Source of the DNA: Rhodococcus pseudokoreensis
GTDB lineage: Bacteria; Actinomycetota; Actinomycetes; Mycobacteriales; Mycobacteriaceae
Length of the DNA stretch: 64,000 nt
Assembly (NCBI RefSeq): GCF_017068395.1
Contig: NZ_CP070619.1
Span: 3,844,001 to 3,908,000, forward strand
Direction: 5' to 3'
Below are positions 1-10,994 of the stretch, piece after piece. The stretch's first letter is position 1. Every line of letters begins with the position of its first letter. Both the position numbers and the translations under genes were made by a program. The notes beneath the pieces were generated by a model that saw only the letters and a list, made by a program, of their open reading frames with translations, made no database searches and was not told the origin of the DNA.

Positions 1-1
1 T

Positions 2-3000
2 CGCCAGGACCGGCGGAGTGAGTACCGGACCGCTCGTCTGATCGCCATCGTCACCGGCCTCATCGGGTTCGTGCTGGCAGTGGCCACGCCGTTCATGCCG
101 GTGCAGCAGACGACCGCAGCGGTGAACTGGCCGGAGAACGGCGTCGTCGGCGACCTCGAGGCACCGCTGGTGTCGCAGGTCCCGATCGACCTGGCGGCGA
201 CGATCCCGTGTTCGGCGGTGGCCGGGCTGCCCGCGCAGGGCGGGATCCTGCTGGCCACGGCGCCCGCGCAGGGCGAGGGTGCAGCGCTGAACGCGATGTT
301 CGTGCGGGTGTCGGACAAGTCCGTGGACGTGCTCGACCGCAACGTCACCATCGCGACGGCGCCGCGCGCGCAGGTGCAGTCGGCCGCCTGCAGCGAGATC
401 CGCATCACATCGAACATCGACGCGACGTCCGCCGAGTTCGGGGGCCTGACGACCCCGACCGGCGACCCGATCGCCGGTTCCCTCACCGGCGACCTCCGTC
501 CCCAGGTGGTGGGCGTGTTCAGCGACCTCCGCGACGGGGCGGCGCCTGCCGGTCTGTCGTTCACGATGAACGTGGACTCCCGGTTCTCGTCGAGCCCCAC
601 GCTGATCAAGCTGGTCGCGATGATCGTGGCCCTCCTCGCCACGGCGATCGCCCTGGTCGCCCTCGGCCGCCTCGACGGCACGGACGGGCGTGGGCACCGC
701 AACTTCCTGCCGTCGCACTGGTGGAAGTTCACCGGCCTCGACACGATCGTCGTGGGCACGCTGGTGCTGTGGCACTTCATCGGCGCGAACACGTCCGACG
801 ACGGCTACCTGCTCACCATGGCCCGGGTCTCCGACCACGCCGGCTACATGGCCAACTACTTCCGCTGGTTCGGTGTCCCCGAGGCGCCGTTCGGCTGGTA
901 TTACGACGTCCTCGCGGCGATGGCCAAGATCTCGACGGCCAGCCCGTTCATGCGACTGCCCGCCCTCATCGCCGGGATCCTGTGCTGGATGGTGATCAGC
1001 CGGGAGGTCGCTCCGCGCCTCGGCCGGTCGGTCCGGCGCAACAAGGTGGCGCTGTGGACCGGCGGACTCGTGTTCCTCGCGTTCTGGCTGCCCTACAACA
1101 ACGGTCTGCGGCCCGAGCCCATCGTTGCGCTCGGCGCCCTGCTCACGTGGTGCTCCATCGAGCGTTCCATCGCGACCGGACGTCTCCTCCCCGCGGCCGT
1201 CGCCGTCCTGATCGGCGCATTCACTCTCGCGGCCGCTCCGACGGGTCTGATGTGTGTGGCCGCACTGCTCGCCGGCGCCCGTCCGCTCGTCCGGATCATC
1301 GTCAAACGTCACCGCCAGGTGGGGACTCTGCCGCTGCTCGCGCCGATCGCGGCGGCGGGCACGATCGTCCTCGTGGTCGTGTTCGCCGACCAGACCGTGG
1401 CCGCGGTGATGGAGGCCACCCGGGTCCGTACCCTGATCGGCCCGAACCTCGAGTGGTACAAGGACTTCCTGCGCTACTACTACCTGTTCGTCCCGACCGT
1501 CGACGGTTCCGTGGCCCGCCGCTTCGCGTTCCTGACGATGATCCTGTGTCTGCTGACGACGCTGTTCATCCTGTTGCGCCGCAAGCGGATTCCGGGTGCC
1601 GCCACCGGACCGTCGTGGCGCCTGCTCGGTGTCGTGTTCGGCACGATCTTCTTCATGATGTTCAACCCCACCAAGTGGACCCACCACTTCGGGGCGTACG
1701 CGGGCATCGCCGGTTCGCTGGCCGCACTCACCGCCGTCGCGGTGTCGGCGTCCGCGCTGCGCTCGCGCCGCAACCGGACGATCTTCCTGGCCGGACTGCT
1801 GCTCATGCTGGCGTTGACGTTCGCGGGCATCAACGGTTACTGGTACGTCTCGAGCTACGGCGTGCCGTGGTTCGACAAGACCGTCTCCATCGGCGGCCGC
1901 CAGTCCAACACGTTCTTCCTCGTCCTGTTCGGGCTGGCCGTCGCCCTGGCCGCCTGGCAGTACCTGCGTGAGGGATTCGCCGCACCACCTGTCCGCGCGA
2001 ACACCGAGAAGGGCAGGCGGATCAGGAAATTCGCGGCCGCCCCGCTCACCGTCATCGCAGGCATCATGGTGCTGTTCGAAGTCCTCTCCCTACTCAAGGG
2101 CGCCGTCTCCCAGTACCCGGCGTACTCGCTCGCCCGCTCCAACTTCGACTCCCTCACCGGGCAGACGTGCGGTCTCGCCGAGGACGTCCTCGTCGAGGGC
2201 GACACCAACGGCGGAAACCTCACGCCCATCAACGATCCCGCGCAGCCGCTCGCGAACCCCGCCGACCCGCTCGGCGGAGCGAACCCAGTCGGCTTCTCCC
2301 CCAACGGGGTTCCGTCCGACCTGACCGCCGACTACGTCGAGGTCAAGCAAGGCATGGGCAACACCGACAACCAGAGCGTCGGCCCCAGCTTCGAGACCGG
2401 ATCGAGCGCCGGAACCTCCGGCGGCACCGGCAATGTCGGCGTCAACGGCAGCACCGCCAAGCTGCCGTTCGGGCTCAACCCGGCCACGACACCCGTCATG
2501 GGCAGCTACCAGGAAGGCGTGCAGGAACCGGCGACGCTGTCGTCCAGCTGGTACGCCCTCCCCGAGCGCAGCGACGACACCCCGCTGATCGTCATGTCCG
2601 CGGCGGGCCGCATCTGGTCGGTCGACCCGACCGGCGCCCTCACGTACGGGCAGTCGCTGCTGCTGGAATACGGCAAGCGTCAGCCCGACGGCACCGTCCA
2701 GGCCCAGGGCACCTACCTGCCCAAGGACATCGGGCCCGCGCCGTCGTGGCGCAACCTGCGCGTGCCGATCAGCGAACTGTCCCCCGACGCCGACTCCGTG
2801 CGAATCGTCGCCAACGACCCCAACCTCACAGGCGACCAGTGGCTGGCGTTCACCCCGCCGCGGGTTCCGAAGCTCGAGACCCTCAACTCGACGATCGGCA
2901 GCTCGCAGCCCGTGCTGCTGGACTGGGCCGTCGGACTGCAGTTCCCGTGCCAGCGCCCGTTCGACCACCAGTACGGTGTCGCGGAGATGCCGAACTACCG

Positions 3001-3268
3001 CATCCTCCCCGACCGCCCGCTGGCCGTCAGCTCCACCGACACCTGGCAGTCCGCGGAGAACGGTGGCCCGCTCGGCTTCACCGAACTGCTCGCCAGCGCC
3101 ACCGCCATCCCCACGTACATGCGGGACGACTGGGGACGCGACTGGGGCTCCCTGGAGCGCTTCGACCGGTACTACCCGGACGCCACCGCGGCCACCGTCG
3201 ACACCGAGACCGCCACCCGGTCCGGGCTGTGGAAGCCGGGCACCCTGCGGGTGTACCCCACCCCGTAG
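2..3268 (+). CDS. emb: Emb-family arabinosyltransferase (5' end outside window)
   Basis: Arabinofuranosyltransferase that extends the arabinan of arabinogalactan or lipoarabinomannan, using decaprenyl-phosphoarabinose at the membrane. The frame is open from base 2, so the true start lies upstream; the internal GTG at 71 sits inside the first membrane helix and is not the start. After that helix comes a periplasmic beta domain, then a GT-C multispan core whose first loop carries the acidic DDG motif (about 785-805). The last third is a soluble carbohydrate-binding-like domain ending at 3268. About 1,090 residues are visible, which fits the family. Position upstream of the accD4-pks13-fadD32 block suggests the embB position, but A, B or C type cannot be settled from sequence alone. 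Confidence 0.93.
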   Translation, partial: RQDRRSEYRTARLIAIVTGLIGFVLAVATPFMPVQQTTAAVNWPENGVVGDLEAPLVSQVPIDLAATIPCSAVAGLPAQGGILLATAPAQGEGAALNAMFVRVSDKSVDVLDRNVTIATAPRAQVQSAACSEIRITSNIDATSAEFGGLTTPTGDPIAGSLTGDLRPQVVGVFSDLRDGAAPAGLSFTMNVDSRFSSSPTLIKLVAMIVALLATAIALVALGRLDGTDGRGHRNFLPSHWWKFTGLDTIVVGTLVLWHFIGANTSDDGYLLTMARVSDHAGYMANYFRWFGVPEAPFGWYYDVLAAMAKISTASPFMRLPALIAGILCWMVISREVAPRLGRSVRRNKVALWTGGLVFLAFWLPYNNGLRPEPIVALGALLTWCSIERSIATGRLLPAAVAVLIGAFTLAAAPTGLMCVAALLAGARPLVRIIVKRHRQVGTLPLLAPIAAAGTIVLVVVFADQTVAAVMEATRVRTLIGPNLEWYKDFLRYYYLFVPTVDGSVARRFAFLTMILCLLTTLFILLRRKRIPGAATGPSWRLLGVVFGTIFFMMFNPTKWTHHFGAYAGIAGSLAALTAVAVSASALRSRRNRTIFLAGLLLMLALTFAGINGYWYVSSYGVPWFDKTVSIGGRQSNTFFLVLFGLAVALAAWQYLREGFAAPPVRANTEKGRRIRKFAAAPLTVIAGIMVLFEVLSLLKGAVSQYPAYSLARSNFDSLTGQTCGLAEDVLVEGDTNGGNLTPINDPAQPLANPADPLGGANPVGFSPNGVPSDLTADYVEVKQGMGNTDNQSVGPSFETGSSAGTSGGTGNVGVNGSTAKLPFGLNPATTPVMGSYQEGVQEPATLSSSWYALPERSDDTPLIVMSAAGRIWSVDPTGALTYGQSLLLEYGKRQPDGTVQAQGTYLPKDIGPAPSWRNLRVPISELSPDADSVRIVANDPNLTGDQWLAFTPPRVPKLETLNSTIGSSQPVLLDWAVGLQFPCQRPFDHQYGVAEMPNYRILPDRPLAVSSTDTWQSAENGGPLGFTELLASATAIPTYMRDDWGRDWGSLERFDRYYPDATAATVDTETATRSGLWKPGTLRVYPTP

Positions 3269-3374
3269 CGGGCCCGGGGGCGGAGTTGTCCACAACCTTC
3301 CGTCCATCCACAGGCCAATTTTCGACCTGGGCTTTTCGGCGGCGGGCCGCTGCGCCCGGGGCAGGCTCGGACCC

Positions 3375-4349
3375 ATGCGAAGTGAAAACTGGGCCGACGA
3401 CCTCCCCGGGACAGCCGCTGCCGGTCGCGACGGAGTGGTCCGCGTTGCTGCCCTGGAGCGGCTGGGCGTCGCGAGGGGCACCATCGCCGCACGCTGCCGC
3501 GACGGTGGTCCCTGGCAGCGGATCCTCCCCGGCGTCGTCCTCCTGCACGACGGGCCACCGACGACGCTGCAGCGCAACCTGGCGGCGCTCGAATACGGCG
3601 GCCCGGACGCGCTCCTGTCGGGGCACGCCGCGCTGGCCGCGTTCGGCTACCCGGCGTCGTCGCCGCGGAACGACGTGCTGCTGCTCATCCCGTCCACCCG
3701 GCATCGCCGGGACTGGTCGTACGTGAAGGTCGAGCGGACGCGGCACCTGCCCGCACCCGTCCACCGCGGGCTTCTGCGCCTCGCTCCGCCGCCGCGCTCA
3801 CTCATGGACGCCGGACGTCGCACGCTCACGGCCGAGGCCTGTCACGCGCTCCTGGCGGAGGGAATCCGGCGCGGCGACGTGACGGTAGACGAACTGGTCC
3901 GCGAACTCGCACACGGCAGCGACCGCGGAAACCACCTGCCCCGGGCTGTCCTGCGTGAACTGACCGAAGACGCGCATTCCGTCGCCCGGGTCCACGCGCA
4001 GAATCTGTATGCGACGAGCGGGCTTCCGCCGATGCGGCACGACGTCGACGTGCTGTCCGCGGCCGGGCTGTGGGTCGCCCGACCCGACGGCTGGCTGGAC
4101 GACGTCGCCGTCGCCTGGGAGATCGACTCGCCGAAGTACCACTTCTCGCCCGAACTGCACGAGGCGACGCGGACGCGGCGGGCCCGGATGCAGCGTGAGG
4201 GAATCGTCGTCGTGACGCACCCGCCGGAGCAGATCCGGACCGACCCGTCGACCGTTCTCGCCGATCTGCGCACCGCGTACACGCTGGCCGCGTCGCGTCC
4301 CCGGCCGCCGGTGTCCGGGCACACCGACACGCACCTGCGGTCGGCCTGA
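3375..4349 (+). CDS. AbiEi-like winged-helix / DUF559-like protein
   Basis: Predicted cytoplasmic protein of 324 residues. The first 90 or so resemble the winged-helix N-terminus of actinobacterial AbiEi-type 'antitoxin' proteins (GVVRVAALERLGVARGTI). The C-terminal 100 resemble a DUF559/Vsr-type nuclease-like fold, with WEIDS followed by YHF and a basic helix. I chose ATG 3375 because upstream residues of the open frame are the shadow of emb and the family starts near here. No partner toxin lies beside it; the neighbours are emb and, convergently, accD4. Whether it is a solitary regulator, a defence remnant or a nuclease is not known. Family assignment is by eye. Confidence 0.72.
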   Translation: MRSENWADDLPGTAAAGRDGVVRVAALERLGVARGTIAARCRDGGPWQRILPGVVLLHDGPPTTLQRNLAALEYGGPDALLSGHAALAAFGYPASSPRNDVLLLIPSTRHRRDWSYVKVERTRHLPAPVHRGLLRLAPPPRSLMDAGRRTLTAEACHALLAEGIRRGDVTVDELVRELAHGSDRGNHLPRAVLRELTEDAHSVARVHAQNLYATSGLPPMRHDVDVLSAAGLWVARPDGWLDDVAVAWEIDSPKYHFSPELHEATRTRRARMQREGIVVVTHPPEQIRTDPSTVLADLRTAYTLAASRPRPPVSGHTDTHLRSA

Positions 4350-4371
4350 CCGCCGACTGCAGGTGCGGACA

Positions 4372-4403
4372 CGAACTACAGCGGCATCGAACTACAGCGG
4401 CAT
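4372..4403. repeat. 16-bp perfect tandem duplication across the accD4 stop
   Basis: CGAACTACAGCGGCAT occurs twice in tandem (4372-4387 and 4388-4403). On the minus strand each copy reads ATG CCG CTG TAG, so the last codons and stop of accD4 are duplicated immediately beyond the functional stop. Probably replication slippage; no effect on the protein. Confidence 0.95.
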
Positions 4404-5936
4404 CAGGTCGTGCTTGCGCGGATTGCGCTGCACCGTCTTGTCGCGCAGCATCGTCAGCGCCTTGCGGATCTCGAGCCGGGTGGTGGCGGGCTCGATGACG
4501 GCGTCGATGTATCCGCGCTCCGCAGCGATGTACGGCGTCGCAATGTTCTCGTTGTAGAAGTTGATCAACTGCCGGCGGACGGCGGGCGCGTTCTCGCCCG
4601 CGGCCTCGATCTGCCTGCGACCGATGAGGTCGACAGCGCCCTCGGCGCCCATCACCGCGATGCGGGCGGTCGGCCACGCGAAGTTGATGTCGGCGCCCAA
4701 CTGCTTCGAGCCCATGACGGCGTAGGCGCCGCCGTAGGCCTTGCGGATCACGACAGTCACCTTCGGCACCGTCGCCGTCACGAACGCGAAGATGAACCGG
4801 CCACCGCGCTTGATGACACCGATCCGCTCCTGCTCGAGCCCCGGAAGGAATCCCGGAGTGTCGACCGCGAACACCAGCGGGATGTCGAAGGCATCACAGA
4901 TGCGGATGAAATGCGCGGCCTTGTCCGATGCCTGCGCGTCCAGCGCACCCGCCGCCACCAGCGGCTGGTTCGCGATCACGCCGACCGTACGGCCGTCGAC
5001 GCGGGCGAAGCCGGTGATGATGTTCAGCGCCACCTGCCCGCCGATCTCGTGGAACTCGCCGTCGTCGAAGATCCGCAACAGGATGTCGTGCATGTCGTAG
5101 CCGGCGTTGTCGGCGTCCGGGATGAACGTGTCCAAGTCGCGGTCGGAGTCCGTGATCTCCGGCTCGAGACCCGGATTGACGACCGGCGGCTTCTCCATGC
5201 AACTCGACGGCAGGAAGCTGAGGTACTTGCGCACCCACTCGAACGCGGCCTTCTCGTCGGGCGCCACGTGATGCAGGTTGCCGTACTGGGCCTGGTTCCG
5301 GGCACCACCGAGTTCGTCGAGGCTGACGTCCTCGCCGGTGATCTTCCGAACCACCTCGGGCCCGGTGACGAACATGTACGACTCCTCGGTGGCCACCAGC
5401 ACGTCGGTGTTGATCGGCGCGTACACCGCACCGCCCGCGCACTTGCCGAGAATCATCGAGATCTGCGGGCACATGCCCGACAGCGGTTCCTGCCGACGGC
5501 CCAGCTCCGCGTACCAGGCGAGCGACGTCACCGCGTCCTGCACGCGGGCTCCACCGGAGTCGTTGATGCCGACACACGGGCAGCCGATCTTCGCGGCGAA
5601 CTCCATGATCGCGGCGACCTTGCGGCCGAACATCTCGCCGACCGAACCACCGAACACGGTCTGATCGTGCGAGAACACCGCAACCGGACGTCCCTCGACG
5701 GTCCCGTGGCCGGTGACGACGCCGTCGCTGTACAGCGCGTTCGGGTCACCGGGCTGGCGCATCAGACCGCCGACCTCGATGAAACTTCCCGGGTCGAGCA
5801 GCATGTCGATGCGTTCGCGCGCGCTCGGAATGCCCTTCTTCGCGCGTTTGGCAATAGCCTGCTCGCCCGCGGGTTCCTTCGCCGTTTCCAGCTTTTCGCG
5901 CAGTTCGGCAAGCTTTTCTGCGGTCGTGGTGGTCAC
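4392..5936 (-). CDS. accD4: AccD4, acyl-CoA carboxylase beta (carboxyltransferase) subunit
   Basis: Carboxyltransferase subunit of the long-chain acyl-CoA carboxylase that makes the 2-carboxyacyl-CoA substrate for Pks13 in mycolic acid synthesis. The 514 residues span both crotonase-like halves: the N-half has the SGGARVQ oxyanion region and GKCAGGAVY, the C-half has DTPGFLPG and [13 protein letters not shown]. Length matches mycobacterial AccD4 (about 520). Start GTG 5936 lies inside the end of pks13: the Pks13 stop and this start share GTGA (5933-5936), implying translational coupling. It is third in the fadD32-pks13-accD4 order. Biotin carrier and AccE partners are not in this window. Confidence 0.96.
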   Translation of the reverse strand: MTTTTAEKLAELREKLETAKEPAGEQAIAKRAKKGIPSARERIDMLLDPGSFIEVGGLMRQPGDPNALYSDGVVTGHGTVEGRPVAVFSHDQTVFGGSVGEMFGRKVAAIMEFAAKIGCPCVGINDSGGARVQDAVTSLAWYAELGRRQEPLSGMCPQISMILGKCAGGAVYAPINTDVLVATEESYMFVTGPEVVRKITGEDVSLDELGGARNQAQYGNLHHVAPDEKAAFEWVRKYLSFLPSSCMEKPPVVNPGLEPEITDSDRDLDTFIPDADNAGYDMHDILLRIFDDGEFHEIGGQVALNIITGFARVDGRTVGVIANQPLVAAGALDAQASDKAAHFIRICDAFDIPLVFAVDTPGFLPGLEQERIGVIKRGGRFIFAFVTATVPKVTVVIRKAYGGAYAVMGSKQLGADINFAWPTARIAVMGAEGAVDLIGRRQIEAAGENAPAVRRQLINFYNENIATPYIAAERGYIDAVIEPATTRLEIRKALTMLRDKTVQRNPRKHDLMPL

Positions 5937-8900
5937 TGATGCGCTCCGGTTCCGGCGGCCTGGATCGCCGCCAGCTTCTTGGTGAGGTCGGCACCGACCT
6001 TCGCGATGTACGGCTCGTCGACGATCTGGATGTGATCGCCGCCCACGTGAATGATCTCCAGGTTCTTCACCGCGTCGCCCCAGCCGCCGTCCGGCTTCCG
6101 GGTCTTGAACGCGGGCTCCAGGTTCATCACGTCGTCGTGGTAGCGGTCGGCCATGTACAGGACGACGTCGCCGTCGTACTGCTCGAGTTCGGCGGTCTGG
6201 ATGGCCCGGTTGTCGAGCCACGACGTGCGCTGGTGCTCGATGATTCCGCCCGGAATCTTGGTGCCACTCAGCTTGAGCAGTTCCGTCAGGATCTTGATCT
6301 GCTCTTCGTCGCTCTCCGCCGCCGCGAGCTTGTCGTACGGCAGCGGGTAGTCCACGTTGTACGTCTTCTTCGCGAACGCCGCGTACCGCTGCCAGCGCTT
6401 ACGGATCTCGTCGGGAGTGTCCTCGACCTTCTCCCCGGCCATGACCGTGTCGATCAGGCCGACGATCCGGACGTCCGCGCCCGACTCGCGCAGCAGCTTC
6501 GCCACCGCGTACGCCAGCACACCGCCCAGCGACCAGCCGTACAGCACGTACGGTCCGTCGCCCTGGATCTCGCGGATGAGCGGCAGGTACTCCGCCGCCC
6601 GCACGTCGATCGGACCCTCGGTGCGCTCGAACCCGTACATCGGCGTGCCCTCGGGCAGACGCTTCAGCAGCGGCTCGTACGCGACCGTCGACCCACCGGC
6701 CGGGTGGAACACGAACACGGGGACGGCGTCGGATCCCTCCGGGCGAGCCCGCAGCGCGCGGACGAGCCCGTCGATCTTGCCGGAATCCTCGAGGAAGCCG
6801 CGCACCACATTGGCCAGTTCCTCGATGGTGGTGGAATCGAGGACGTCGTCGAACGTGATCTCACCGTTCGCGCGCTCCGACAACCGGGCCGCCAGCTTCT
6901 CCGCCGTGTCGTCGTTCAGGATCGGCAGCGTGTTGAAGATGCCCTTGGCGGACTCGCCGGTGACGACGGCCCACGTGGCGAACGTCAGACGCTCGGCGGC
7001 GTCACGCGGCGGCACGTCGGTGCCGGTCGCCTCGGCGAACGCTTCCTTGCTTTCCACGGCGGCTTCCTCGGGCGCAGCCTGCGGGACATCGGGAGCAGCC
7101 TCCGGCTGCGGCACCGGGGTGGCCGCGATGATCGCCTCGGCCTCCGCCTCCACGGACGTGTCCTCGGCGTCGAGCGGAGCCGCGGCCTCCGAAGCTTCTG
7201 CAGCCTCCGCGGCCTCCGCCTCACGGTCGGCCTCCGCGGCCTCCTCCGCTTCCTTCTCGGCCTTCTGCTTGTCCGCGAGCGCCTGCACCTCTTCGCGGTT
7301 CTCGACCGCGTAGCGCAGGTACTTGCCGACCTCCATCAGGTTCGCGTCGCGGACCGCCTGCAGCTGCAGCTGCGGGATGTCGAACTCGTACTCGACGCGG
7401 TTCTTGATGCGGACGGCCATCAGCGAATCGAGGCCCAGCTCGATCAGCGGGATCTCGGCGGGCAGGTCCTCGGGGGCGTAACCCATGGACTCGGCGACGA
7501 TCAGCGCGAGACGGTCTTCGAGCGTCTGCGATCCGTTCGGGTCCCACTTCTCGCCGATGTCCTCGACGACCTCGGGCAGCTCCTCCACCGGCGACGCCGC
7601 CTGCACCGGCGCCGCGACTACGGGCTCGGGAAGTGCGTCCCCGGACGTGACGGCGGCGTCGAACAGCAGCGTAAAACTCGCACCGCTCTTCGCGTGCACC
7701 TGCAGCGACGCGCCACCCGGATGCGGGTTGAGCGTGGTGGTGAGCGTTCCCTCGGCGGGCGCGTGCGCGTGCAGGACGGACGCGGCGAGCGTCACGTCCG
7801 ACAGCACCTGCGACGCGGCGGCGGTGACCAGTGTGGGCAGGTCGGTGACCGCGCCGGCCTGGACCTCCCACACGTGGCGGCCGTCGGGCAGCGACACGTG
7901 CGCACCCGGGACCCGGGTGTTGCCACTCGAGTCGATCCGGGTCTCCACCCAGTACGGCTTGCGGATCCACGCGGTGCGCGGAACGGCCGCGAAATCGCCC
8001 TCGGGGAGCAGCGAGGACAGGTCGACGGCGTGCCCGTGGACGTACAGCTGGGCGAGCGCGGCGAGGACACCGAGCGGCTCGTCCTCCTTGCGCTTGAGCG
8101 TCTGGATGAGCTGCATGTCGTGCAGGCCGGCGTCGAACGCGGTGGCGGCCACGGACATCAGGGCCACCGGGTTGGGTGCCAGCTCCACGAACGTCGTGTG
8201 CCCGCTGCCGACGGCGAGGCGGACGGCGTTGGTGAAGTACACGCTGTGGCGCAAACCCTTGGTCCAGTACTCCTCGCGGTGGATCGGCTCGTGGCCTGCG
8301 CGGTAGTAGGTGTCCTGGTCGACGGACGAGTACACGCCCAGCTTCAGCTTGGTCGGCTCGATGCCCGCCAGTTCCGCGGCCAGTTCGCCCAGTAGCGGGT
8401 CGACCTGCGAGGTGTGGCTGGCGCCCTTCGTCTTGAGAACGCGGGCCATCTTCTCCTCGCCCTCGGCCCGCGCGACGATGGCGTTGACCTCGGGCTCGGG
8501 GCCGCCGATGACGGTGTGCGTCGGGGCCGCGTACACGCAGACCTCGAGGTGCGGGAAATCGGTGAGCACGGTCTCGATCTCGGAGGCGCTGTACTCGACG
8601 AGCGCCATCAGGCGGATGTCGTCGCCCTCGAGCGTGGCCTCGGCCTCACCCATGAGGCGGGACCGGGCGCAGATCACCCGGACCGCGTCCTCGAGCGGCA
8701 GGCCACCCGAGATGTACGCGGCGGCAGCCTCGCCCATGGAGTGGCCGACGACGGCCTCGGGCTCGGCGCCGTGGTGACGCAGCAGCGCCGCCAGACCGAT
8801 CTGGATGGTGAAGATGCCGACCTGCGAGGTCTCGACGTCGTAGTCGATCGCGTCGTCGAGGAACTTCTCCTTCATGGAGTAGCCGGCCTCGTCCTCGATC

Positions 8901-10963
8901 AGCGCGTCGACCTCGTCGATGGCCGCGGCGAACACCGGGTTCTCCAGGTACAGCTGCTTGGCCATCTTGCGGTGCTGCGAACCGAAGCCCGACAGAACCC
9001 AGACGGCGCCCTTCGACGACGGCGAATCCGCGGTGAACACACCCTGCCCGGGCTTGCCTGCGGCGACGGCGCGCAGACCGGTGACGGCCTCGGACGTGGT
9101 CTTCGCCAGGACGACGGCACGCGAGCGACCGTGGTTGCGGCGCGCGAGAGCGCGGGCGACGTCGGCGAGCGGGGTGGTGCTGCCCTCTTCCGTTTCCAGC
9201 CAGTCGGCCAGATCCGCGGCGGCCCGGCGGCGACGCGACGGCAGCGCACCGGACACCGCGAGGACGACCGTCGGCTCGGTCTCGGCCACCGTCACCTCGG
9301 CGGGGGCGACCGTGTCGGCGGGCTCGGCGGTGTCGTCGACGGCAGGCCCGGTGTATTCGCGCACCACGACGTGGGCGTTGGTGCCACCGAACCCGAATCC
9401 GGACACACCGGCGACGGCCGTACCCGTGTAGCGCGGCCACGCCGCACCCTCGGGAATGACCTGCAGGTGCGCCTTGTCGAACGCGATGTACGGGTTGGGT
9501 CCGGCGAAGTTCAGCGTCGGGGGAAGCGTGTCTTCCCGCATCGACAGCACGACCTTGATCAGACCCGCGGCGCCCGCGGCGGCCTCGAGGTGACCGAAGT
9601 TGGTCTTGGCCGAGCCGAGCAGCGCGGGCTTGTCGTCGGCGCGTCCACGACCGACGACGCGTCCGAGCGCGTCCGCCTCGATGGGATCGCCGAGGATGGT
9701 GCCGGTGCCGTGCGCCTCGATGTAGTCGACGCCGGCCGGGTTGATGCCCGCGTCCCGGTAGGCGTGCCGCAGGACGTCGGCCTGCGCGTCCGGGTTCGGG
9801 GCGGCGAGACCGTTGGACCGGCCGTCCTGGTTGACGGCGCTACCCGCGATGACGGCGAAGATCTCGTCGCCGTCGCGCTCGGCGTCCTCGAGACGCTTGA
9901 GGACGACGAGACCGCCGCCCTCCGCGCGAATCATGCCGTCGGCGTCGGCGGAGAACGCCTTGATGCGGCCGTTGGGGGCCATCACACCCAGCTGGTCGAA
10001 GCCCAGCGTGGCGGGCGGCGCCACGAGCATGTTGACGCCGCCGGCGAGCGCGAGATCCGACTCACCGGACCGCAGCGAGCGCACCGCCTGGTGCACCGCG
10101 ACGAGCGAGGACGAGCAGGCCGTGTCGAGGGCGATGGACGGTCCGCGGAAGTCGTAGAAGTACGAGACCCGGTTGGCGACGATGGACGTCGACGTGCCGG
10201 TCAGCGCGTACGGGTGCGCGTGGACGGGGTCGCTGACGGCGAGCAACTGGTAGTCGTTGGCCGAGCTGCCGATGAACACACCGACCTGCTCACCCTTGAG
10301 GTCGCTGGCCGGGATGCGGGCGTGCTCGAGGGCCTCCCACGTCAGTTCCATCGCGAGACGCTGCTGCGGGTCGACGTTCGCGACCTCCAGCGGGGACATC
10401 GCGAAGAACTCCGCGTCGAACGTCTTCACGTCGTCCAGGTAACCGCCCTGCGTGTTGGCCTTCTCGACGGCGGCCTTGATCTGCGGGTCGGAGGTGAACT
10501 CCTCCCAGCGGCCCGCGGGCAGGTCGGAGACGCCGTCGCGGCCCTCCGCGAGCATCTGCCACATCTCGGCGGGAGTCTTGCCCGCGCCGGGGAAGCGTGA
10601 GGCCAGGCCCACGATCGCGATGTCGTGCGCGTCCGACGTCGGCGCCGACGCGTAGTACGCGGCGTCGGCCGAGTCGTCGGGCTGCTCGGGTTCGCCCTCG
10701 ATGATGCGGGTGGCCAGCGACGCGATGGTGGGGTGCTGGTAGGCGACCGTCGCGGTGAGCGTGACTCCGACCAGTTCCTCGATCTCGCCGCTGAGTGCGA
10801 CGGCGTCGCGGGACGACAGACCGAACTCCTCCATCGGGCGGTCGTCGGTGATCTGACCGACCGGTTGCCCGGTTGCGTCGGCAATCCAGTTGCGCAGCCA
10901 GTCACGCAGCTGCGCGACCGTCATGTCACCCGTGCTGGTCCGGTCATCATCTTTTTCAGCCAT
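5933..10963 (-). CDS. pks13: Pks13, mycolic acid condensing polyketide synthase
   Basis: Type I PKS of 1,676 residues that condenses the meromycolyl chain with the carboxylated fatty acid. Domains in order: N-terminal ACP (phosphopantetheine Ser about 51 in GLSSRD), ketosynthase (about 112-540; Cys283 in DTACSSS, His418 in EAHGTGT, His458 in NFGHLE), acyltransferase (about 650-960; Ser742 in GHSMG), C-terminal ACP (Ser1180 in LGLDS), a Glu/Ala-rich linker (about 1230-1310) and thioesterase (Ser1478 in YGWSLGG). There are no KR, DH or ER domains, as expected. ATG 10963 is preceded by GGTGAG; a TTG one codon upstream is less likely. The gene starts 31 bp after fadD32 and overlaps accD4 by 4 bp. 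Residues about 1340-1395 look like an extra, Ser-less carrier fold. Confidence 0.98.
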   Translation of the reverse strand: MAEKDDDRTSTGDMTVAQLRDWLRNWIADATGQPVGQITDDRPMEEFGLSSRDAVALSGEIEELVGVTLTATVAYQHPTIASLATRIIEGEPEQPDDSADAAYYASAPTSDAHDIAIVGLASRFPGAGKTPAEMWQMLAEGRDGVSDLPAGRWEEFTSDPQIKAAVEKANTQGGYLDDVKTFDAEFFAMSPLEVANVDPQQRLAMELTWEALEHARIPASDLKGEQVGVFIGSSANDYQLLAVSDPVHAHPYALTGTSTSIVANRVSYFYDFRGPSIALDTACSSSLVAVHQAVRSLRSGESDLALAGGVNMLVAPPATLGFDQLGVMAPNGRIKAFSADADGMIRAEGGGLVVLKRLEDAERDGDEIFAVIAGSAVNQDGRSNGLAAPNPDAQADVLRHAYRDAGINPAGVDYIEAHGTGTILGDPIEADALGRVVGRGRADDKPALLGSAKTNFGHLEAAAGAAGLIKVVLSMREDTLPPTLNFAGPNPYIAFDKAHLQVIPEGAAWPRYTGTAVAGVSGFGFGGTNAHVVVREYTGPAVDDTAEPADTVAPAEVTVAETEPTVVLAVSGALPSRRRRAAADLADWLETEEGSTTPLADVARALARRNHGRSRAVVLAKTTSEAVTGLRAVAAGKPGQGVFTADSPSSKGAVWVLSGFGSQHRKMAKQLYLENPVFAAAIDEVDALIEDEAGYSMKEKFLDDAIDYDVETSQVGIFTIQIGLAALLRHHGAEPEAVVGHSMGEAAAAYISGGLPLEDAVRVICARSRLMGEAEATLEGDDIRLMALVEYSASEIETVLTDFPHLEVCVYAAPTHTVIGGPEPEVNAIVARAEGEEKMARVLKTKGASHTSQVDPLLGELAAELAGIEPTKLKLGVYSSVDQDTYYRAGHEPIHREEYWTKGLRHSVYFTNAVRLAVGSGHTTFVELAPNPVALMSVAATAFDAGLHDMQLIQTLKRKEDEPLGVLAALAQLYVHGHAVDLSSLLPEGDFAAVPRTAWIRKPYWVETRIDSSGNTRVPGAHVSLPDGRHVWEVQAGAVTDLPTLVTAAASQVLSDVTLAASVLHAHAPAEGTLTTTLNPHPGGASLQVHAKSGASFTLLFDAAVTSGDALPEPVVAAPVQAASPVEELPEVVEDIGEKWDPNGSQTLEDRLALIVAESMGYAPEDLPAEIPLIELGLDSLMAVRIKNRVEYEFDIPQLQLQAVRDANLMEVGKYLRYAVENREEVQALADKQKAEKEAEEAAEADREAEAAEAAEASEAAAPLDAEDTSVEAEAEAIIAATPVPQPEAAPDVPQAAPEEAAVESKEAFAEATGTDVPPRDAAERLTFATWAVVTGESAKGIFNTLPILNDDTAEKLAARLSERANGEITFDDVLDSTTIEELANVVRGFLEDSGKIDGLVRALRARPEGSDAVPVFVFHPAGGSTVAYEPLLKRLPEGTPMYGFERTEGPIDVRAAEYLPLIREIQGDGPYVLYGWSLGGVLAYAVAKLLRESGADVRIVGLIDTVMAGEKVEDTPDEIRKRWQRYAAFAKKTYNVDYPLPYDKLAAAESDEEQIKILTELLKLSGTKIPGGIIEHQRTSWLDNRAIQTAELEQYDGDVVLYMADRYHDDVMNLEPAFKTRKPDGGWGDAVKNLEIIHVGGDHIQIVDEPYIAKVGADLTKKLAAIQAAGTGAHQ

Positions 10964-10994
10964 CAACTCACCAAGCTACCCGTCAGGAAGTGGA

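Noticed and set aside
2090..3577. 495-codon minus-strand open frame
   Set aside because: Antisense to the Emb C-terminal domain and low-complexity in composition.
3375..4349. Complete AbiE toxin-antitoxin system
   Set aside because: No nucleotidyltransferase toxin gene lies beside it.
8414..10600. 728-codon plus-strand open frame
   Set aside because: It lies entirely antisense to pks13, whose domains and motifs are unmistakable. Long antisense frames are expected in a genome with high third-position G/C.
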